A stretch of DNA of 64,000 bases, from positions 62,001 to 126,000 of the forward strand of contig NC_015562.1 of assembly GCF_000214415.1 (NCBI RefSeq). The letters run 5' to 3'. The translations under genes were made by a program, and so were the position numbers. Positions 21,937-31,624 of the stretch are shown here, piece by piece. The notes beneath the pieces were generated by a model. That model worked only from the letters and a program-made list of their open reading frames with translations. It was not told the DNA's origin and made no database searches. Each line of letters begins with the position of its first letter. Position 1 is the first letter of the stretch. The DNA is from Methanotorris igneus Kol 5 (lineage in GTDB: Archaea; AGJL01; Methanococci; Methanococcales; Methanococcaceae).

Positions 21937-22731
21937 TCATTTATAACGCAAATGATTGTACAATAGATTACTTAGATTGCCAATCTCTTTTGGGCTCAAT
22001 TTAAAAACTCTTTCATCAACATTAAAGTCAATATTTTCTAAGATTTCTTTTATTTTTTCCCTCTCAACGCCCAATTCATGGCATGAATTTATCAACGCTC
22101 TCCTAACTGTTTTATTCTTATGCTGGAACAAAGCCCTTAAAACATTCTCAAAAAATTCCTCATCTTCAACTTTAAATAATGGCTCTCTCTTAACTATTTT
22201 CACTATTGCAGAATTTACCTTTGGCCTTGGAGAGAAAGCAGAAGGTGGAACTTTGCATATAAATTCAATATCTGCCTTGTATTGAACAGCAACACTTAAT
22301 CTTCCGTAATCCTTTGTTCCTTCTTTTGCTACCATTCTTTTAGCAAACTCATACTGATACATCAAAACAGCAACATCAAAATCAGTTTTTAATAATTTGA
22401 ATGTTATAGGAGAGGATATTTGGTAAGGCAGATTAGCAACAACCTTATTAAACCCTAATTCATCAAAATTAACTTTTAACGCATCTCCCCAAATGACATC
22501 AACATTGTCATACTCTCTCGTTATTTTTTCCGCGTATGGTCTTAATTTTTCATCTATTTCAATAACATATACTTTTTTGGCATTTTTAGCAAGTTCTTCT
22601 GTTAAAATCCCTCTGCCCAACCCAATTTCTAAAACTACATCATCTTTAGTTAAATTTGCAGCATCCACGGCCTTTTTAACGAAATTCTTGTCTATTAAAA
22701 AACACTGTCCTAATTTCTTAGATGGTTTTAT
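21937..22731 (-). CDS. ksgA: rRNA adenine N6,N6-dimethyltransferase KsgA/Dim1, apparent AUA start
   Basis: It dimethylates two adjacent adenines at the 3' end of 16S rRNA during small-subunit maturation. The full protein needs the N-terminal [21 protein letters not shown], whose only well-placed initiator is ATA at 22731, five bases after GGGGGA. The first conventional codon, GTG at 22668, would delete the conserved LGQCFL motif. SAM-binding [15 protein letters not shown] lies near residues 33-47 and catalytic NLPYQISSP near 100-108. It follows top6B on the same strand with 129 bases between. Confidence 0.9.
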   Translation of the reverse strand: MKPSKKLGQCFLIDKNFVKKAVDAANLTKDDVVLEIGLGRGILTEELAKNAKKVYVIEIDEKLRPYAEKITREYDNVDVIWGDALKVNFDELGFNKVVANLPYQISSPITFKLLKTDFDVAVLMYQYEFAKRMVAKEGTKDYGRLSVAVQYKADIEFICKVPPSAFSPRPKVNSAIVKIVKREPLFKVEDEEFFENVLRALFQHKNKTVRRALINSCHELGVEREKIKEILENIDFNVDERVFKLSPKEIGNLSNLLYNHLRYK

Positions 22732-22860
22732 AGTAATCCCCCATTTTTTATTTATTTTTGAAAATCTACAAAAAACAAAATAAAATTAAGTTAAATGAGT
22801 TTAATATAAGTTTAGTATTAAGTTAAGTAAGTTAGCAATTAGCAATAAGTGTGTTAATTA

Positions 22861-24831
22861 TTATTTCAAGAGCTGCACGACCTTTTCCTCTATGTCCTCT
22901 ACTGGTTTGCCTACTATGTTCGCTAATGCTTCTGCAAATATCTTTGCATATTTCATTACATATTTTCTCTTTTTCTCTTCTTCTTGCTCTCTTCTTATTC
23001 TTGATAGGTGGTGTTCAAGTTCCCTCGCACAAATCATCAATGCTTGCCTTATCTCGTTGAATATCTCTTCATTTTCATTTTCACTGCAGGCAACTGCCTG
23101 TTTTCCAGCAGAAGTGTATGGGACGTGTGTAGAGATTAAGTTGACAAACACTGTTATTGGCACATCTTCCCCTCTAAGTCCATACCTCTTCCAATTAATG
23201 CTTTTAACTGCCTTAGTTAATCCACATCCACCAGCATCAAATAATAGAGGAACGTGGTTTGCAAATCTCATAATTTCCATTTTTTTACCTTCATCAGATT
23301 GCCTTCCAGCATCCCCACCATACGCTATCGCTACTTCAACAGCGAAAGGAATTCCTCCCTTGTAGGTTTTTGGGTTCCTTGTTATTGCCTTAACAAAGTC
23401 AGGATTTAGTAAAGATTTGAGAGACTTTTCAATATTCTCTGCCCCTATAGGTCTTAAACCACTTGTTGAAGGTGCTATAAAGTCCATATCTTGGAGACAT
23501 CTTACAATAATCTCTGCATCTTCCCAAGTTAATTCCTTGGGATTCTTTGATAATATATTTTTAATTTCTCCTTTAAATCTCTCCAATTCTTCGTCAGAGA
23601 CCATGCCTTTTTCTTTCAATGCCTTTACGAACTCTTCTGGTGATTTTGTTATGTGCTTCAATCTCTTTCTAAATTCTTCCATAGTGGATGCAGATAGGAA
23701 ATTCTTCTCTGCATAATCTATGAAGTTTTCTGGTTTCTTCTTAAAGTGGTGTTTTATCTCCTTTATCTTTTCTTCATCAAATTTGTCAAATAAATATTCC
23801 ATTATCATATACTTTAAAATAAACCTTTTAAGTTCATCCAAACTTTCTGGGAGGAAGTTTATAACATCTTTTAATTGTTTTATCTCTTCTTCATCAATAT
23901 ATTCTTTGAACTTGCTAATGTAATCATCGATATTGACATTTAAATAACAATTTACCACAATGCTCCAAAATACACTATTTCTATAATTTTCCAATAATTT
24001 GTCCCTTAACATGTAATTTTCCAAATCTTTAATCCTTTTAGATGAAAATCTTGAGAGTTCTTGAACAAGCATACTTGAAACTTTTTTTGATGATGTCTTT
24101 CTTGATATGTAGAGGAGTTCATCAGGTGTTAAACCATATGGGTGTGGTTTCATCTCCTCTGGTCTTTTTGGGATTTCATGGGATACTCTATCAAATACTA
24201 CAATATCCTCTGGGTCCTTCAAAGTTATCTTTGCATGCGGAGTTGCTAAACTAATTCTCCTCAAGTATTCATAAGGTCCATATTCTCCTCTATTGTAAGT
24301 AACCTCCTTAAATTCACCCTCAACCCTTGTTCCTCTCCAATTCCCTTTTCTTGTTTTGTGGGATACAACCTCCCCTTCATTTTTTTCAACACTCATCTTT
24401 ATTTCCATTTCGTGAATTACTCCATCTCCAGTTGAGGTCGTAATTTTTAATGGCTTTCCTGTGGTCATTTGAGCAAACAACAAAACCCCTGCAGCCCCTA
24501 TACCTTGCTGCCCTCTTGATTGGACAAGCCTATGCATCTTAGAACCAGCAAGCATCTTACCAAAGACCTTTGGAACAAACTCGGGTGGAATTCCAGGTCC
24601 ATTATCTTCAACAATGACTTTGTAGTGGTCAGTTCCTAACTTCTCTATCTCTACTTTAACATCCGGTAAAATTTCTGCCTCTTCACATGCATCTAAGCTA
24701 TTTGTTACCAATTCATGAACAATTGTGGTCATACTTCTTAATTTTCCACTATATCCAAGCATGTGCCTATTTTTCCTAAAAAATTCCGCTACTGAATGTT
24801 CTTTAAATTCTTCAAATAAGTTCTCTGCCAT
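22861..24831 (-). CDS. top6B: DNA topoisomerase VI subunit B
   Basis: The ATPase subunit of the type IIB topoisomerase that relaxes and decatenates DNA. The GHKL ATP site is plain: [13 protein letters not shown] near residues 39-51, [13 protein letters not shown] near 74-86 and [16 protein letters not shown] near 103-118. A helix-two-turn-helix region and the transducer domain follow; near residue 520, [13 protein letters not shown] contains the switch-lysine region. At 656 residues it includes an inserted helical segment around 300-420. Subunit A is not in this window. It starts with ATG at GGTGA-TGAC-ATG. Confidence 0.96.
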   Translation of the reverse strand: MAENLFEEFKEHSVAEFFRKNRHMLGYSGKLRSMTTIVHELVTNSLDACEEAEILPDVKVEIEKLGTDHYKVIVEDNGPGIPPEFVPKVFGKMLAGSKMHRLVQSRGQQGIGAAGVLLFAQMTTGKPLKITTSTGDGVIHEMEIKMSVEKNEGEVVSHKTRKGNWRGTRVEGEFKEVTYNRGEYGPYEYLRRISLATPHAKITLKDPEDIVVFDRVSHEIPKRPEEMKPHPYGLTPDELLYISRKTSSKKVSSMLVQELSRFSSKRIKDLENYMLRDKLLENYRNSVFWSIVVNCYLNVNIDDYISKFKEYIDEEEIKQLKDVINFLPESLDELKRFILKYMIMEYLFDKFDEEKIKEIKHHFKKKPENFIDYAEKNFLSASTMEEFRKRLKHITKSPEEFVKALKEKGMVSDEELERFKGEIKNILSKNPKELTWEDAEIIVRCLQDMDFIAPSTSGLRPIGAENIEKSLKSLLNPDFVKAITRNPKTYKGGIPFAVEVAIAYGGDAGRQSDEGKKMEIMRFANHVPLLFDAGGCGLTKAVKSINWKRYGLRGEDVPITVFVNLISTHVPYTSAGKQAVACSENENEEIFNEIRQALMICARELEHHLSRIRREQEEEKKRKYVMKYAKIFAEALANIVGKPVEDIEEKVVQLLK

Positions 24832-25007
24832 GTCATCACCATAAACATTGAGTTATGAAAATTACAAAAAATAAAACAAAAATCAAATCAATTAAAATAA
24901 ACATAATCATAATTAACATAAATAATTAATGGTTTAATACATAAAATAGTTAACTATCAAAAAATATAATTTAAAAAAATTAAAAAATAGAAAATAGATT
25001 AGAAAGA

Positions 25008-26195
25008 TTATTCATTCCATGTTATTTGTCCTTCGCTCCACTTACCTACAACTTTAATATCATATTCTCCATCGACTTTTACAACCTTCCAAATTTCATA
25101 ATCTTGTGGGACATCTCCATTTTCATCAAATGTCTTTTTACCACTTGCTCCAATGTAGTCTTTACTTACCTCATACAATGCCTTTTTAATTGCCTCTCCA
25201 TCATAACTTTCTGCTTTCGCAACAGCCAATATTGCCAATTTTGTAGCATCGTATGTAGTGTCACAGAACAATCCTGGCTCAAAGCCAAACTTAGCTTTGT
25301 ATGCCTCTGCGAATTTCTTGTATGTTTCTGTGTCTTTTGGTGAGTATGGTCTTGTTCCAATCATACCAACCATGTATTCAGCAACTTCTGGGTCTTTAAA
25401 CATTGCCTTATCAGCAATACCTTCTGATGATAACCACTGTGCTTTTATTCCTGCAATTCTTGCATCTTTTAATAATTTTGTTGCTGATTCAACATAACCT
25501 ACTAAGATTACTGCATCTGGGTTGTATTCTTTTATTTGTTGAATTTCTGCTTTGTAATCTGCTGCATTAGGATTGTATGGTATTGTTTTTGCTTCTCCTT
25601 TAAAGTTTTTCTCTATTTCTTCTGCCATACCTAAACCATAGTCGTTGTTAATTGCTAATATTACAATCTTTTTGAATCCTAAATTGGTTGCCAAATCTGC
25701 CAATGCTCTACCCTGCAATGCATCGCTACCAACGGTTCTAAATATGAAGTTATTTGGATCTACTTCTTTTGAGCTTATTTTTGCTAAAGTTGCTGATGGT
25801 GAGATTACAACAACCTTCTTAGCGTTTGCAAGGTTTGCAATTGCCAATGTTTCTGATGATGTCATTGGACCAACAATAATTTTAACTCCTTCAAGGTTTA
25901 CCAAATCATTGAATGCCTTAACAGCAGCATCTGGCTGGGTTTGGCTATCTCTTTCTATTAAAATTACCTTAATCTTTTTTCCATCAATTTCTTTTCCATC
26001 AAGTTCATCTTTTGCAAGTTCAGCAGCTTTTAACATTTTTTCTCCAATTGGTCCCAAATCTCCAGTTTGGTCTAAAATAACACCAACTTTTACTTCTTTC
26101 TCTGCTCCTCCTGCTTCTTTATTTTGGTCTACGCATCCGCAGAGTATTGTTGCTATTGCTAATAACCCCACTACAAAAAATGCTATCTTTTTAAT
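25008..26195 (-). CDS. Branched-chain amino-acid type ABC receptor lipoprotein (LivJ-like), AUU start
   Basis: The signal peptide IKKIAFFVVGLLAIATILCGC ends in lipid-anchor Cys21. The mature receptor is a type I periplasmic-binding fold (VGVILDQTGDLGPIGEKMLKA, IIVGPMTSSETLAIANLA, LAINNDYGLGMAEEI). Relatives bind branched-chain amino acids, amides or urea; the ligand is not evident. No transporter subunits flank it. The best start is ATT at 26195 with GGTGA-GAGC-ATT; the nearest normal codon, GTG at 26171, is too far from the ribosome site and would remove the positively charged signal-peptide start. Confidence 0.87.
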   Translation of the reverse strand: MKKIAFFVVGLLAIATILCGCVDQNKEAGGAEKEVKVGVILDQTGDLGPIGEKMLKAAELAKDELDGKEIDGKKIKVILIERDSQTQPDAAVKAFNDLVNLEGVKIIVGPMTSSETLAIANLANAKKVVVISPSATLAKISSKEVDPNNFIFRTVGSDALQGRALADLATNLGFKKIVILAINNDYGLGMAEEIEKNFKGEAKTIPYNPNAADYKAEIQQIKEYNPDAVILVGYVESATKLLKDARIAGIKAQWLSSEGIADKAMFKDPEVAEYMVGMIGTRPYSPKDTETYKKFAEAYKAKFGFEPGLFCDTTYDATKLAILAVAKAESYDGEAIKKALYEVSKDYIGASGKKTFDENGDVPQDYEIWKVVKVDGEYDIKVVGKWSEGQITWNE

Positions 26196-26304
26196 GCTCT
26201 CACCCCCTAAATATTAAATAACTAAAATGTGGGATTATATAAATATATCGAAAATGTTTCTTTTTAGGAACAAAACTTGACACAAAATGAATGAAAAAAT
26301 AAAA

Positions 26305-26368
26305 ATATTTGGCAAAACTGAAAGTTTTGCCGTATGTCTTTTGGCAAAACCCAATGGGTTTTGTCGTA
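26305..26368. repeat. Two tandem GGCAAAAC palindrome modules
   Basis: GGCAAAACTGAAAGTTTTGCC and GGCAAAACCCAATGGGTTTTG lie in tandem, each followed by GTAT. They sit just after the 3' end of the geranylgeranyl reductase gene, an arrangement also seen at 32513-32575. Confidence 0.8.
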
Positions 26369-26370
26369 TA

Positions 26371-27522
26371 TTACCTGAACTTTAAGAAACCTTTGAAATA
26401 GTTTTCAAAAACATATCTTACAACATCAGAGGGCTTATCCATATCTCCATATTCGTTAATATACTCCACCAAACCACTATTTTTTATAAAGTTTAGGAGT
26501 TTGTCTATTTGGTTGTTGCTCATTTTTAAAAATATCTTCCTAATTTTTAAGCCTCTATCTATTTCTCTTCCAATTTCTTTTTTCCAAAGTTTTTCATAAT
26601 TTTTTAGATAATTTAAATCGTAGTCGTTTGATAGATACTCATCAACAATCTTCCCACAAATCTTTGCACATTTTGCTCCGTAATATAGGCCTCCCCCTGT
26701 TAGTGGTTTAACCTGCCCAGCGGCATCCCCAACCAAAAGAACATTATTTTTTACTGTCTTTGAATAACCTATAGGTAAAGTACCCACTGAAAATTCTGTA
26801 ATAGTTGCATTTTTGAGTATTTCCTTTGCTGTTGGATGGTTATTTATGAAATCCAATAATTTTTTGTAACAATTGCCTTTATCACACAATCCCACTCTAA
26901 CCCTATCTTTTCCCATTGGAATAATCCAAATAAAAAACTCCTTACTATAATCTTTGTCAATAAACACATGGACAAAATCATCATCAACATTCACATTAAC
27001 CATTTCAAACTGACAACTTGATAAAATCTCCCTATTTTTATTATTAACCAACCCAACTGATTTTCCTATGGTGGATTTTGCCCCATCAGCTCCGATGATG
27101 ACTTTTGGTGATATCTCAAACTCTTCTCCCATATGGTTTAGGATTAATTTATACTTATTTTCCTCAATTTTTATTCTTCCATATGTTTTTAACAAAAAAT
27201 CAACACGTTTCGATGCCCTTATTGCAATATCTTTGTCCATAACTTTTCTTTCAAAAACATAAGCTCTTATTTCTTCATTTCCAATATTTACGGTTGTGTT
27301 CTTTGCATGTATATATGCCCCCCTAATTTTATTTACACAACCTTTTGGATTTCCTAATTCCTCAACCCCTTTTTTACTTATCAACCCCGCACACTGCAAA
27401 GGAACCCCTATACTCTGATGCTCCTCAACGATAAGGACGTTGTGGTTTTTTATACTTTCCCCTGTTATGCATCCAATGGGGCCTCCTCCAACAATAACAA
27501 CATCGTATTTTTCCAAATCCAT
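26371..27522 (-). CDS. Geranylgeranyl reductase-family FAD protein
   Basis: A 383-residue flavoprotein of the digeranylgeranylglycerophospholipid reductase family, which saturates the isoprenoid chains of archaeal membrane lipids. Dinucleotide-binding VVIVGGGPIGCITGESI begins near residue 7; IIGADGAKSTIGKSVG lies near 146-161 and NVLLVGDAAGQVKPLTGGGLYYGAKCA near 261-287. Methanogens often have several paralogues, so the physiological substrate is not certain. GGAGGATATT-ATG supports the start at 27522. It is divergent from cbiE. Confidence 0.85.
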   Translation of the reverse strand: MDLEKYDVVIVGGGPIGCITGESIKNHNVLIVEEHQSIGVPLQCAGLISKKGVEELGNPKGCVNKIRGAYIHAKNTTVNIGNEEIRAYVFERKVMDKDIAIRASKRVDFLLKTYGRIKIEENKYKLILNHMGEEFEISPKVIIGADGAKSTIGKSVGLVNNKNREILSSCQFEMVNVNVDDDFVHVFIDKDYSKEFFIWIIPMGKDRVRVGLCDKGNCYKKLLDFINNHPTAKEILKNATITEFSVGTLPIGYSKTVKNNVLLVGDAAGQVKPLTGGGLYYGAKCAKICGKIVDEYLSNDYDLNYLKNYEKLWKKEIGREIDRGLKIRKIFLKMSNNQIDKLLNFIKNSGLVEYINEYGDMDKPSDVVRYVFENYFKGFLKFR

Positions 27523-27623
27523 AATATCCTCCAAAGGTTTATTTATCTAAAAAACTCAAAAATAAATTTAAAAATCTATCTAACCTTTTTTACTTTAATT
27601 AATATAAAAATAGTGGTGATTTT

Positions 27624-28253
27624 ATGATATATATTGTTGGTATTGGCCCAGGAGATAAGAGGTATTTAACATTAATGGCTATTGAAATTGTAAAAAATTC
27701 GGATATGGTTGTTGGAAGTAAGAGGGCTTTGGAATTATTTGATATTGAAGAAGATAAAAAATGCTATCTAACAAAAAATTTGAGGGAAGAACTCAAGGAA
27801 ATAATAAACTCTACAAAAAACAAAAACATCAACATCGCCATTTTATCTACTGGCGACCCATGTTTTAGTGGGTTGTTAAAGACGATATTGAGTTTAGGAG
27901 TTAGGAAGGAGGATATCGAAGTAATATCTGGAATCTCATCCATCCAAATTGCAGCGGCAAAATTAAAAATATCTTGGGAGGATTATGAGATAATAACACT
28001 CCACGGGAAAGAAGAGAATAGAAAGAAGTTGCTAAATTTAATAAAAAACAATCAAAAAGTTATTTTTTTACCAAACAATTTAAAAGAAGACATAGAATAT
28101 CTAATAAATAACGGTGTAAATCCAGAGAAAGAGATGACTGTTTGTGAAAATTTAACCTATGAGAATGAAAGAATAGTTAGAGATTCTCTAAAAAATTTGT
28201 TAAAAATGGATTTTTCCTATTTATGTGTTTGTGTTTTGGAGGGAGATGAATGA
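27624..28253 (+). CDS. cbiE: Cobalt-precorrin-7 C5-methyltransferase (CbiE)
   Basis: A 209-residue tetrapyrrole methylase for anaerobic cobalamin synthesis. The SAM/substrate-binding signature IVGIGPGDKRYLTLMAIEIV opens the protein, with LSTGDPCFSGLLK near 75-87 and the family motif VISGISSIQIAAAKLKISWEDYEIITLHGKE near 101-131. Methanogens need corrinoid for the Mtr methyltransferase. It overlaps the next gene crcB by four bases (ATGA), so the two are translationally coupled, although fluoride export is not an evident partner of B12 synthesis. Confidence 0.92.
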   Translation: MIYIVGIGPGDKRYLTLMAIEIVKNSDMVVGSKRALELFDIEEDKKCYLTKNLREELKEIINSTKNKNINIAILSTGDPCFSGLLKTILSLGVRKEDIEVISGISSIQIAAAKLKISWEDYEIITLHGKEENRKKLLNLIKNNQKVIFLPNNLKEDIEYLINNGVNPEKEMTVCENLTYENERIVRDSLKNLLKMDFSYLCVCVLEGDE

Positions 28254-28621
28254 GGGAATTATTGCTAATTGGCATTGGTGGGTTTATTGGAGCAATATTG
28301 AGGTATGTTATAGGAGGTATTGTACCAGTTAAATTTGGATTACCGACGGGAACACTAACTGTAAATTTGATAGGAAGTTTTATTCTTGGATTTTTTATGT
28401 ATTCGTCCCTATTTTATATATCAAGCGATGCAAAGTTCTTTATCGCTACGGGGTTTTGCGGGGCATTGACAACATTCTCAACATTCTCCTATGAAACATT
28501 TACATTGATAGAGGAAGGGTTATTAGTCAAGGCAATAGCAAATATCCTAATAAATGTTTTGGGATGTTTATTTATGGTGTATGTTGGAAGAACATTCTCA
28601 TTAATGGTATTTAATGGGTGA
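28250..28621 (+). CDS. crcB: Fluoride channel CrcB/Fluc
   Basis: A 123-residue protein with four hydrophobic helices and the family signatures GGFIGAILRYVIGG (residues 9-22), GTLTVNLIGSFILGFFMY (34-51, with the conserved Asn) and GFCGALTTFSTFSYETF (71-87, the phenylalanine-box region). Dual-topology dimers let toxic fluoride leave the cell. It overlaps cbiE by ATGA. Downstream comes first a broken start, then an intact DUF190 gene, a family often found with crcB. I saw no fluoride riboswitch ahead of it. Confidence 0.92.
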   Translation: MRELLLIGIGGFIGAILRYVIGGIVPVKFGLPTGTLTVNLIGSFILGFFMYSSLFYISSDAKFFIATGFCGALTTFSTFSYETFTLIEEGLLVKAIANILINVLGCLFMVYVGRTFSLMVFNG

Positions 28622-28626
28622 TTTAG

Positions 28627-28662
28627 ATGATAAAGGCAAAGTTATTGAGGATTAATCTGAAA
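28627..28662 (+). pseudogene. Truncated 5' end of a second DUF190 gene
   Basis: Six bases after crcB, GGGTGATTTAG-ATG begins twelve codons, MIKAKLLRINLK, before repeat DNA takes over. The intact DUF190 gene at 28900 begins MIKAKLLRIYLR with the same ribosome site. Over the first nine codons there are four base differences, all silent third-position changes. That pattern suggests two genes that diverged while coding, one of which was later destroyed by the inserted hairpin block. Confidence 0.7.
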
Positions 28663-28884
28663 CTTTTAAAAAGTTGAATGAAAAACCTTTCAGTTTTCAT
28701 AGCCCAAACCTTACGGTTTGGTTTCATCAAAACAGGATGCACTGACTTGAAACCTTTAAAAAAGGTTTCATCCAAATCGGATGCACTACCTCGCTACGCT
28801 CGGTAGTGCCTCTTAGCTTTTTATAAGAAACTTTTAAAAAGTTCATCAAAGGGATGCATTGCTTTACTTCGTTCGGCAATGCCT
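28663..28884. repeat. Hairpin repeat block A
   Basis: A chain of palindromes: CCAAACC-ttac-GGTTTGG, GAAACCTTTAAAAAAGGTTTC, GCACTACC-loop-GGTAGTGC and GCATTGC-loop-GCAATGC, the last two with loops of the CTCGCTACGCTC / TTCGTTC kind. It resembles the block at 47248-47503 (shared phrases such as CATCAAAGGGATGCATTGCTT). It lies between the truncated and the intact DUF190 gene. Confidence 0.8.
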
Positions 28885-28899
28885 CATAGGGGTGATTAG

Positions 28900-29214
28900 A
28901 TGATAAAAGCAAAATTGTTGAGAATTTATTTGAGGGAAAATGATAGGCATGGAGATGAACCTCTATACAAATACATCATCAGAATCTTAAAAGAAAACAA
29001 CATCTCTGGTGCAACAGTGTTCAAAGGCATGTGTGGTTATGGAGTTAGGGGAATTTCAAGGGTCGATATTTTGCGACTATCTATGAACTTGCCTGTTGTG
29101 ATTGAATGTGTTGATAAGGAGGAGAATATATCAAAAGTTCTACCAAAAATTATTGATGTTGTTGGAGATAACGGACTTGTATATGTTATGGATGTGGAGG
29201 TTTATAAAAAATAG
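28900..29214 (+). CDS. DUF190 protein (PII-like fold)
   Basis: A 104-residue protein of the DUF190 family: MIKAKLLRIYLRENDRHGDEPLYKYIIRILKENNISGATVFKGMCGYGVRG-type N-terminal half followed by a beta strand ending in YVMDVEVYKK. The fold resembles PII signal proteins; the biochemical role is unsettled, but the family commonly neighbours crcB, as here. GGTGATTAG precedes the ATG. The gene is now separated from crcB by a truncated paralogue start and a hairpin repeat block. Confidence 0.85.
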   Translation: MIKAKLLRIYLRENDRHGDEPLYKYIIRILKENNISGATVFKGMCGYGVRGISRVDILRLSMNLPVVIECVDKEENISKVLPKIIDVVGDNGLVYVMDVEVYKK

Positions 29215-29219
29215 AAATT

Positions 29220-29362
29220 ATAGTTGTTTGCCAATTTTATACGGCAAAACTTTGTTTTGCCATTTATTTTTTAAAAGAACAACAAATCAACCACAAAATT
29301 CCAAATAAAGGTTAATTATCCCTTATAATTTAATGGAGATTTCGTTCATTAGTAAGGCAAAA
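29220..29362. repeat. MITE-like TIR element, copy 6 (inverted, right end decayed)
   Basis: The left end reads ATAGTTGTTTGCC, then a GGCAAAACTTTGTTTTGCC palindrome. The body is the reverse complement of the copies at 286 and 37392, down to GAACGAAATCTCCATT read backwards. The right end has lost its terminal repeat. It occupies the left half of the gene-free stretch before amtB. Confidence 0.8.
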
Positions 29363-29441
29363 TGTTTTGAATCTTAAAAATTTTTTATAATTTTTTAATG
29401 ATTGTGTATAATTATGGCACTAAATTACACATATTCATAAT

Positions 29442-29490
29442 CTTTATATACAATAAAACAAATTATAGGAAATCGGAAACAATCTTCCGA
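29442..29490 (+). promoter_or_regulatory. amtB-glnK promoter with NrpR operator
   Basis: TATA-like CTTTATATAC at 29442-29451 is followed about 25 bases on by TCGGAA-N6-TTCCGA (29473-29490). This is the established methanogen nitrogen operator GGAA-N6-TTCC bound by the repressor NrpR, placed to overlap the transcription start. It implies repression when fixed nitrogen is plentiful. A second small inverted repeat, CCTTG...CAAGG (29501-29525), lies just before the ribosome site. Confidence 0.88.
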
Positions 29491-29535
29491 TAGCCGGATA
29501 CCTTGTATGAAAAATACCAACAAGGGTGGTAGTTT

Positions 29536-30786
29536 ATGGCAACTGCAGACTTGTTTCAAAATGCAGCAGATATAAACTCAATTGTGCAGGCTTTAACAGC
29601 AATGGCTAATGCAAGTGATGTGTTCTTCCTTGTTGTCATGGGAGTCCTTGTCTTCATGATGCAATGGGGCTTTGCAATGCTTGAAGGAGGGCAAGTTAGG
29701 AAGAAAAATGTTAACAATGTTATGATGAAAAACATGGTTGATTGGTTCATTGGTTGTGTTTCATGGTTATTTATTGGAGGAGTTCTTTGTGCTTCAATAA
29801 ATCCAGCTGACTTCATAAGCTGGTGGCAGCAAATATTTGGAACAAACTGGGCAAACAATGGTATTGACTTAGCAAACTGGTTCTTTGGTCTTGTCTTCTG
29901 TGCAACAGCAGCAACAATTGTCTCTGGAGGGGTTGCAGAGAGAATTAAATTCAGTGCTTACGTTTTAATTTCAATAATCATTACGGCGTTCTTGTATCCA
30001 TTCTTCGTTTACTTAGGTCCATGGGGAGCAGGAATTATAAATTGGCATGACTATGCAGGAAGTTTAATTGTTCACGGTTTAGGTGGATTCTTAGCATTAG
30101 GGGCTATTGCAGCAGTAGGTCCAAGAGTTGGAAGATTCAAAGATGGAAAACCAGTTCCAATTTTAGGGCACAACATCCCAATGGCTGTCTTTGGGGCATT
30201 AGCATTGGCAATTGGTTGGTATGGATTCAACGTAGGAAGTTCATTAGCATTGGGTGACATTAGTGGATTAGTTTGTGCAACAACAACTTTAGCAATGGCT
30301 GGAGGAGGAATTGGGGCATTAATTGCATCTAAGAAAGATGTCCTCTTCACAGCAAACGGTATTGTTGCTGGTTTAGTAGCAATTTGTTCAGGAACTGATG
30401 TAGTAAGTCCAATAGGAGGTTTGTTAATTGGATTAATTGCTGGACTTCAAGTTCCAATAGTATTCAGATTGCTTGAAAATGCTGGACTGGATGATGTTTG
30501 TGGTGTTGTTCCAGTTCACGGAACAGCAGGAGTTGTTGGAGCAATATTAGCAGGAATATTGGGAATGGAAGCATTAGGTGGAGCGGGTGGTGTAAGCTTA
30601 GTTGAGCAAATAATCGCATCAGTTGTAACAATAATATATGGAACTGCATTAGGTTTCATCATTGCTAAAATAGCAGGAGTTATATGTGGTGGATTAAGAG
30701 TTAGTGAAGAAGAAGAATTTAAAGGTCTTGACTTAGCAGAACATAAAATGCCGGCTTACCCAGAAGAAGAAACATCAGTAGCCTAA
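29536..30786 (+). CDS. amtB: Ammonium transporter AmtB
   Basis: A 416-residue membrane protein with about eleven hydrophobic helices. Conserved features are MQWGFAMLEGGQVRKKNV near residues 42-59, the pore histidine regions LIVHGLGGFLALGA near 178-191 and VVPVHGTAGVVGAILAG near 321-337, and EFKGLDLAEHKMPAYPE at the cytoplasmic tail. It conducts ammonium into the cell and is plugged by GlnK, which is encoded 31 bases downstream. Expression is predicted to be controlled by NrpR. Confidence 0.96.
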   Translation: MATADLFQNAADINSIVQALTAMANASDVFFLVVMGVLVFMMQWGFAMLEGGQVRKKNVNNVMMKNMVDWFIGCVSWLFIGGVLCASINPADFISWWQQIFGTNWANNGIDLANWFFGLVFCATAATIVSGGVAERIKFSAYVLISIIITAFLYPFFVYLGPWGAGIINWHDYAGSLIVHGLGGFLALGAIAAVGPRVGRFKDGKPVPILGHNIPMAVFGALALAIGWYGFNVGSSLALGDISGLVCATTTLAMAGGGIGALIASKKDVLFTANGIVAGLVAICSGTDVVSPIGGLLIGLIAGLQVPIVFRLLENAGLDDVCGVVPVHGTAGVVGAILAGILGMEALGGAGGVSLVEQIIASVVTIIYGTALGFIIAKIAGVICGGLRVSEEEEFKGLDLAEHKMPAYPEEETSVA

Positions 30787-30805
30787 ATCTCTAAATTAAT
30801 TTTAG

Positions 30806-31156
<351 letters not shown>

Positions 31157-31263
31157 TTTGGTTGCTTTTGTTTAAACTTAATTTTTTTTTAACAAAATTA
31201 AAATTAATGATTAATATTATTTTTTTATTAAAACAAAAGTATAATTTAAATTTAGGTGGTATC

Positions 31264-31425
31264 ATGAATATTAGTGTATCATTTACGCAAAAAATAGATA
31301 AAAAAGGGAAAATAACGATTCCAGCCTCTATCAGAAAAAAATTTAATCTTGAAACCGATGACCTCGTTGAGGTGGAAATTAAAAAAGTATTTAAAAAAGA
31401 TAAATGTTATGAAAACGCCGAATGA
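31264..31425 (+). CDS. AbrB/SpoVT-type small DNA-binding protein
   Basis: A 53-residue swapped-hairpin AbrB domain: VSFTQKIDKKGKITIPASIRKKFNLETDDLVEVEI, with the family core GKITIPASIRKKF. The basic tail KKVFKKDKCYENAE is short. Such proteins are regulators or antitoxins; no toxin gene is next to it. GGTGGTATC-ATG fixes the start at 31264. It is 107 bases after glnK in the same direction and could be read through from that operon, but a separate role is as likely. Confidence 0.75.
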   Translation: MNISVSFTQKIDKKGKITIPASIRKKFNLETDDLVEVEIKKVFKKDKCYENAE

Positions 31426-31624
31426 ACTTTGTTAGATTGAAGATATAAATAATTGGATATAGTTAGATTAGAATATTTGAATATCAATTTAGTAATATTA
31501 ATTGAGCATTTTATAATATTTGCATGTGATATTTTCTCACAAATTCTTATTTGGGATAAATTGGGATAAGTTTTTTTATATATTTCATACAAATATAGGA
31601 GATATTCTTTTGAATGGTGGGCGC

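Noticed and set aside
28000-28249. Fluoride riboswitch for crcB
   Set aside because: crcB overlaps the cbiE coding sequence and I see no fluoride-aptamer pattern before either gene.
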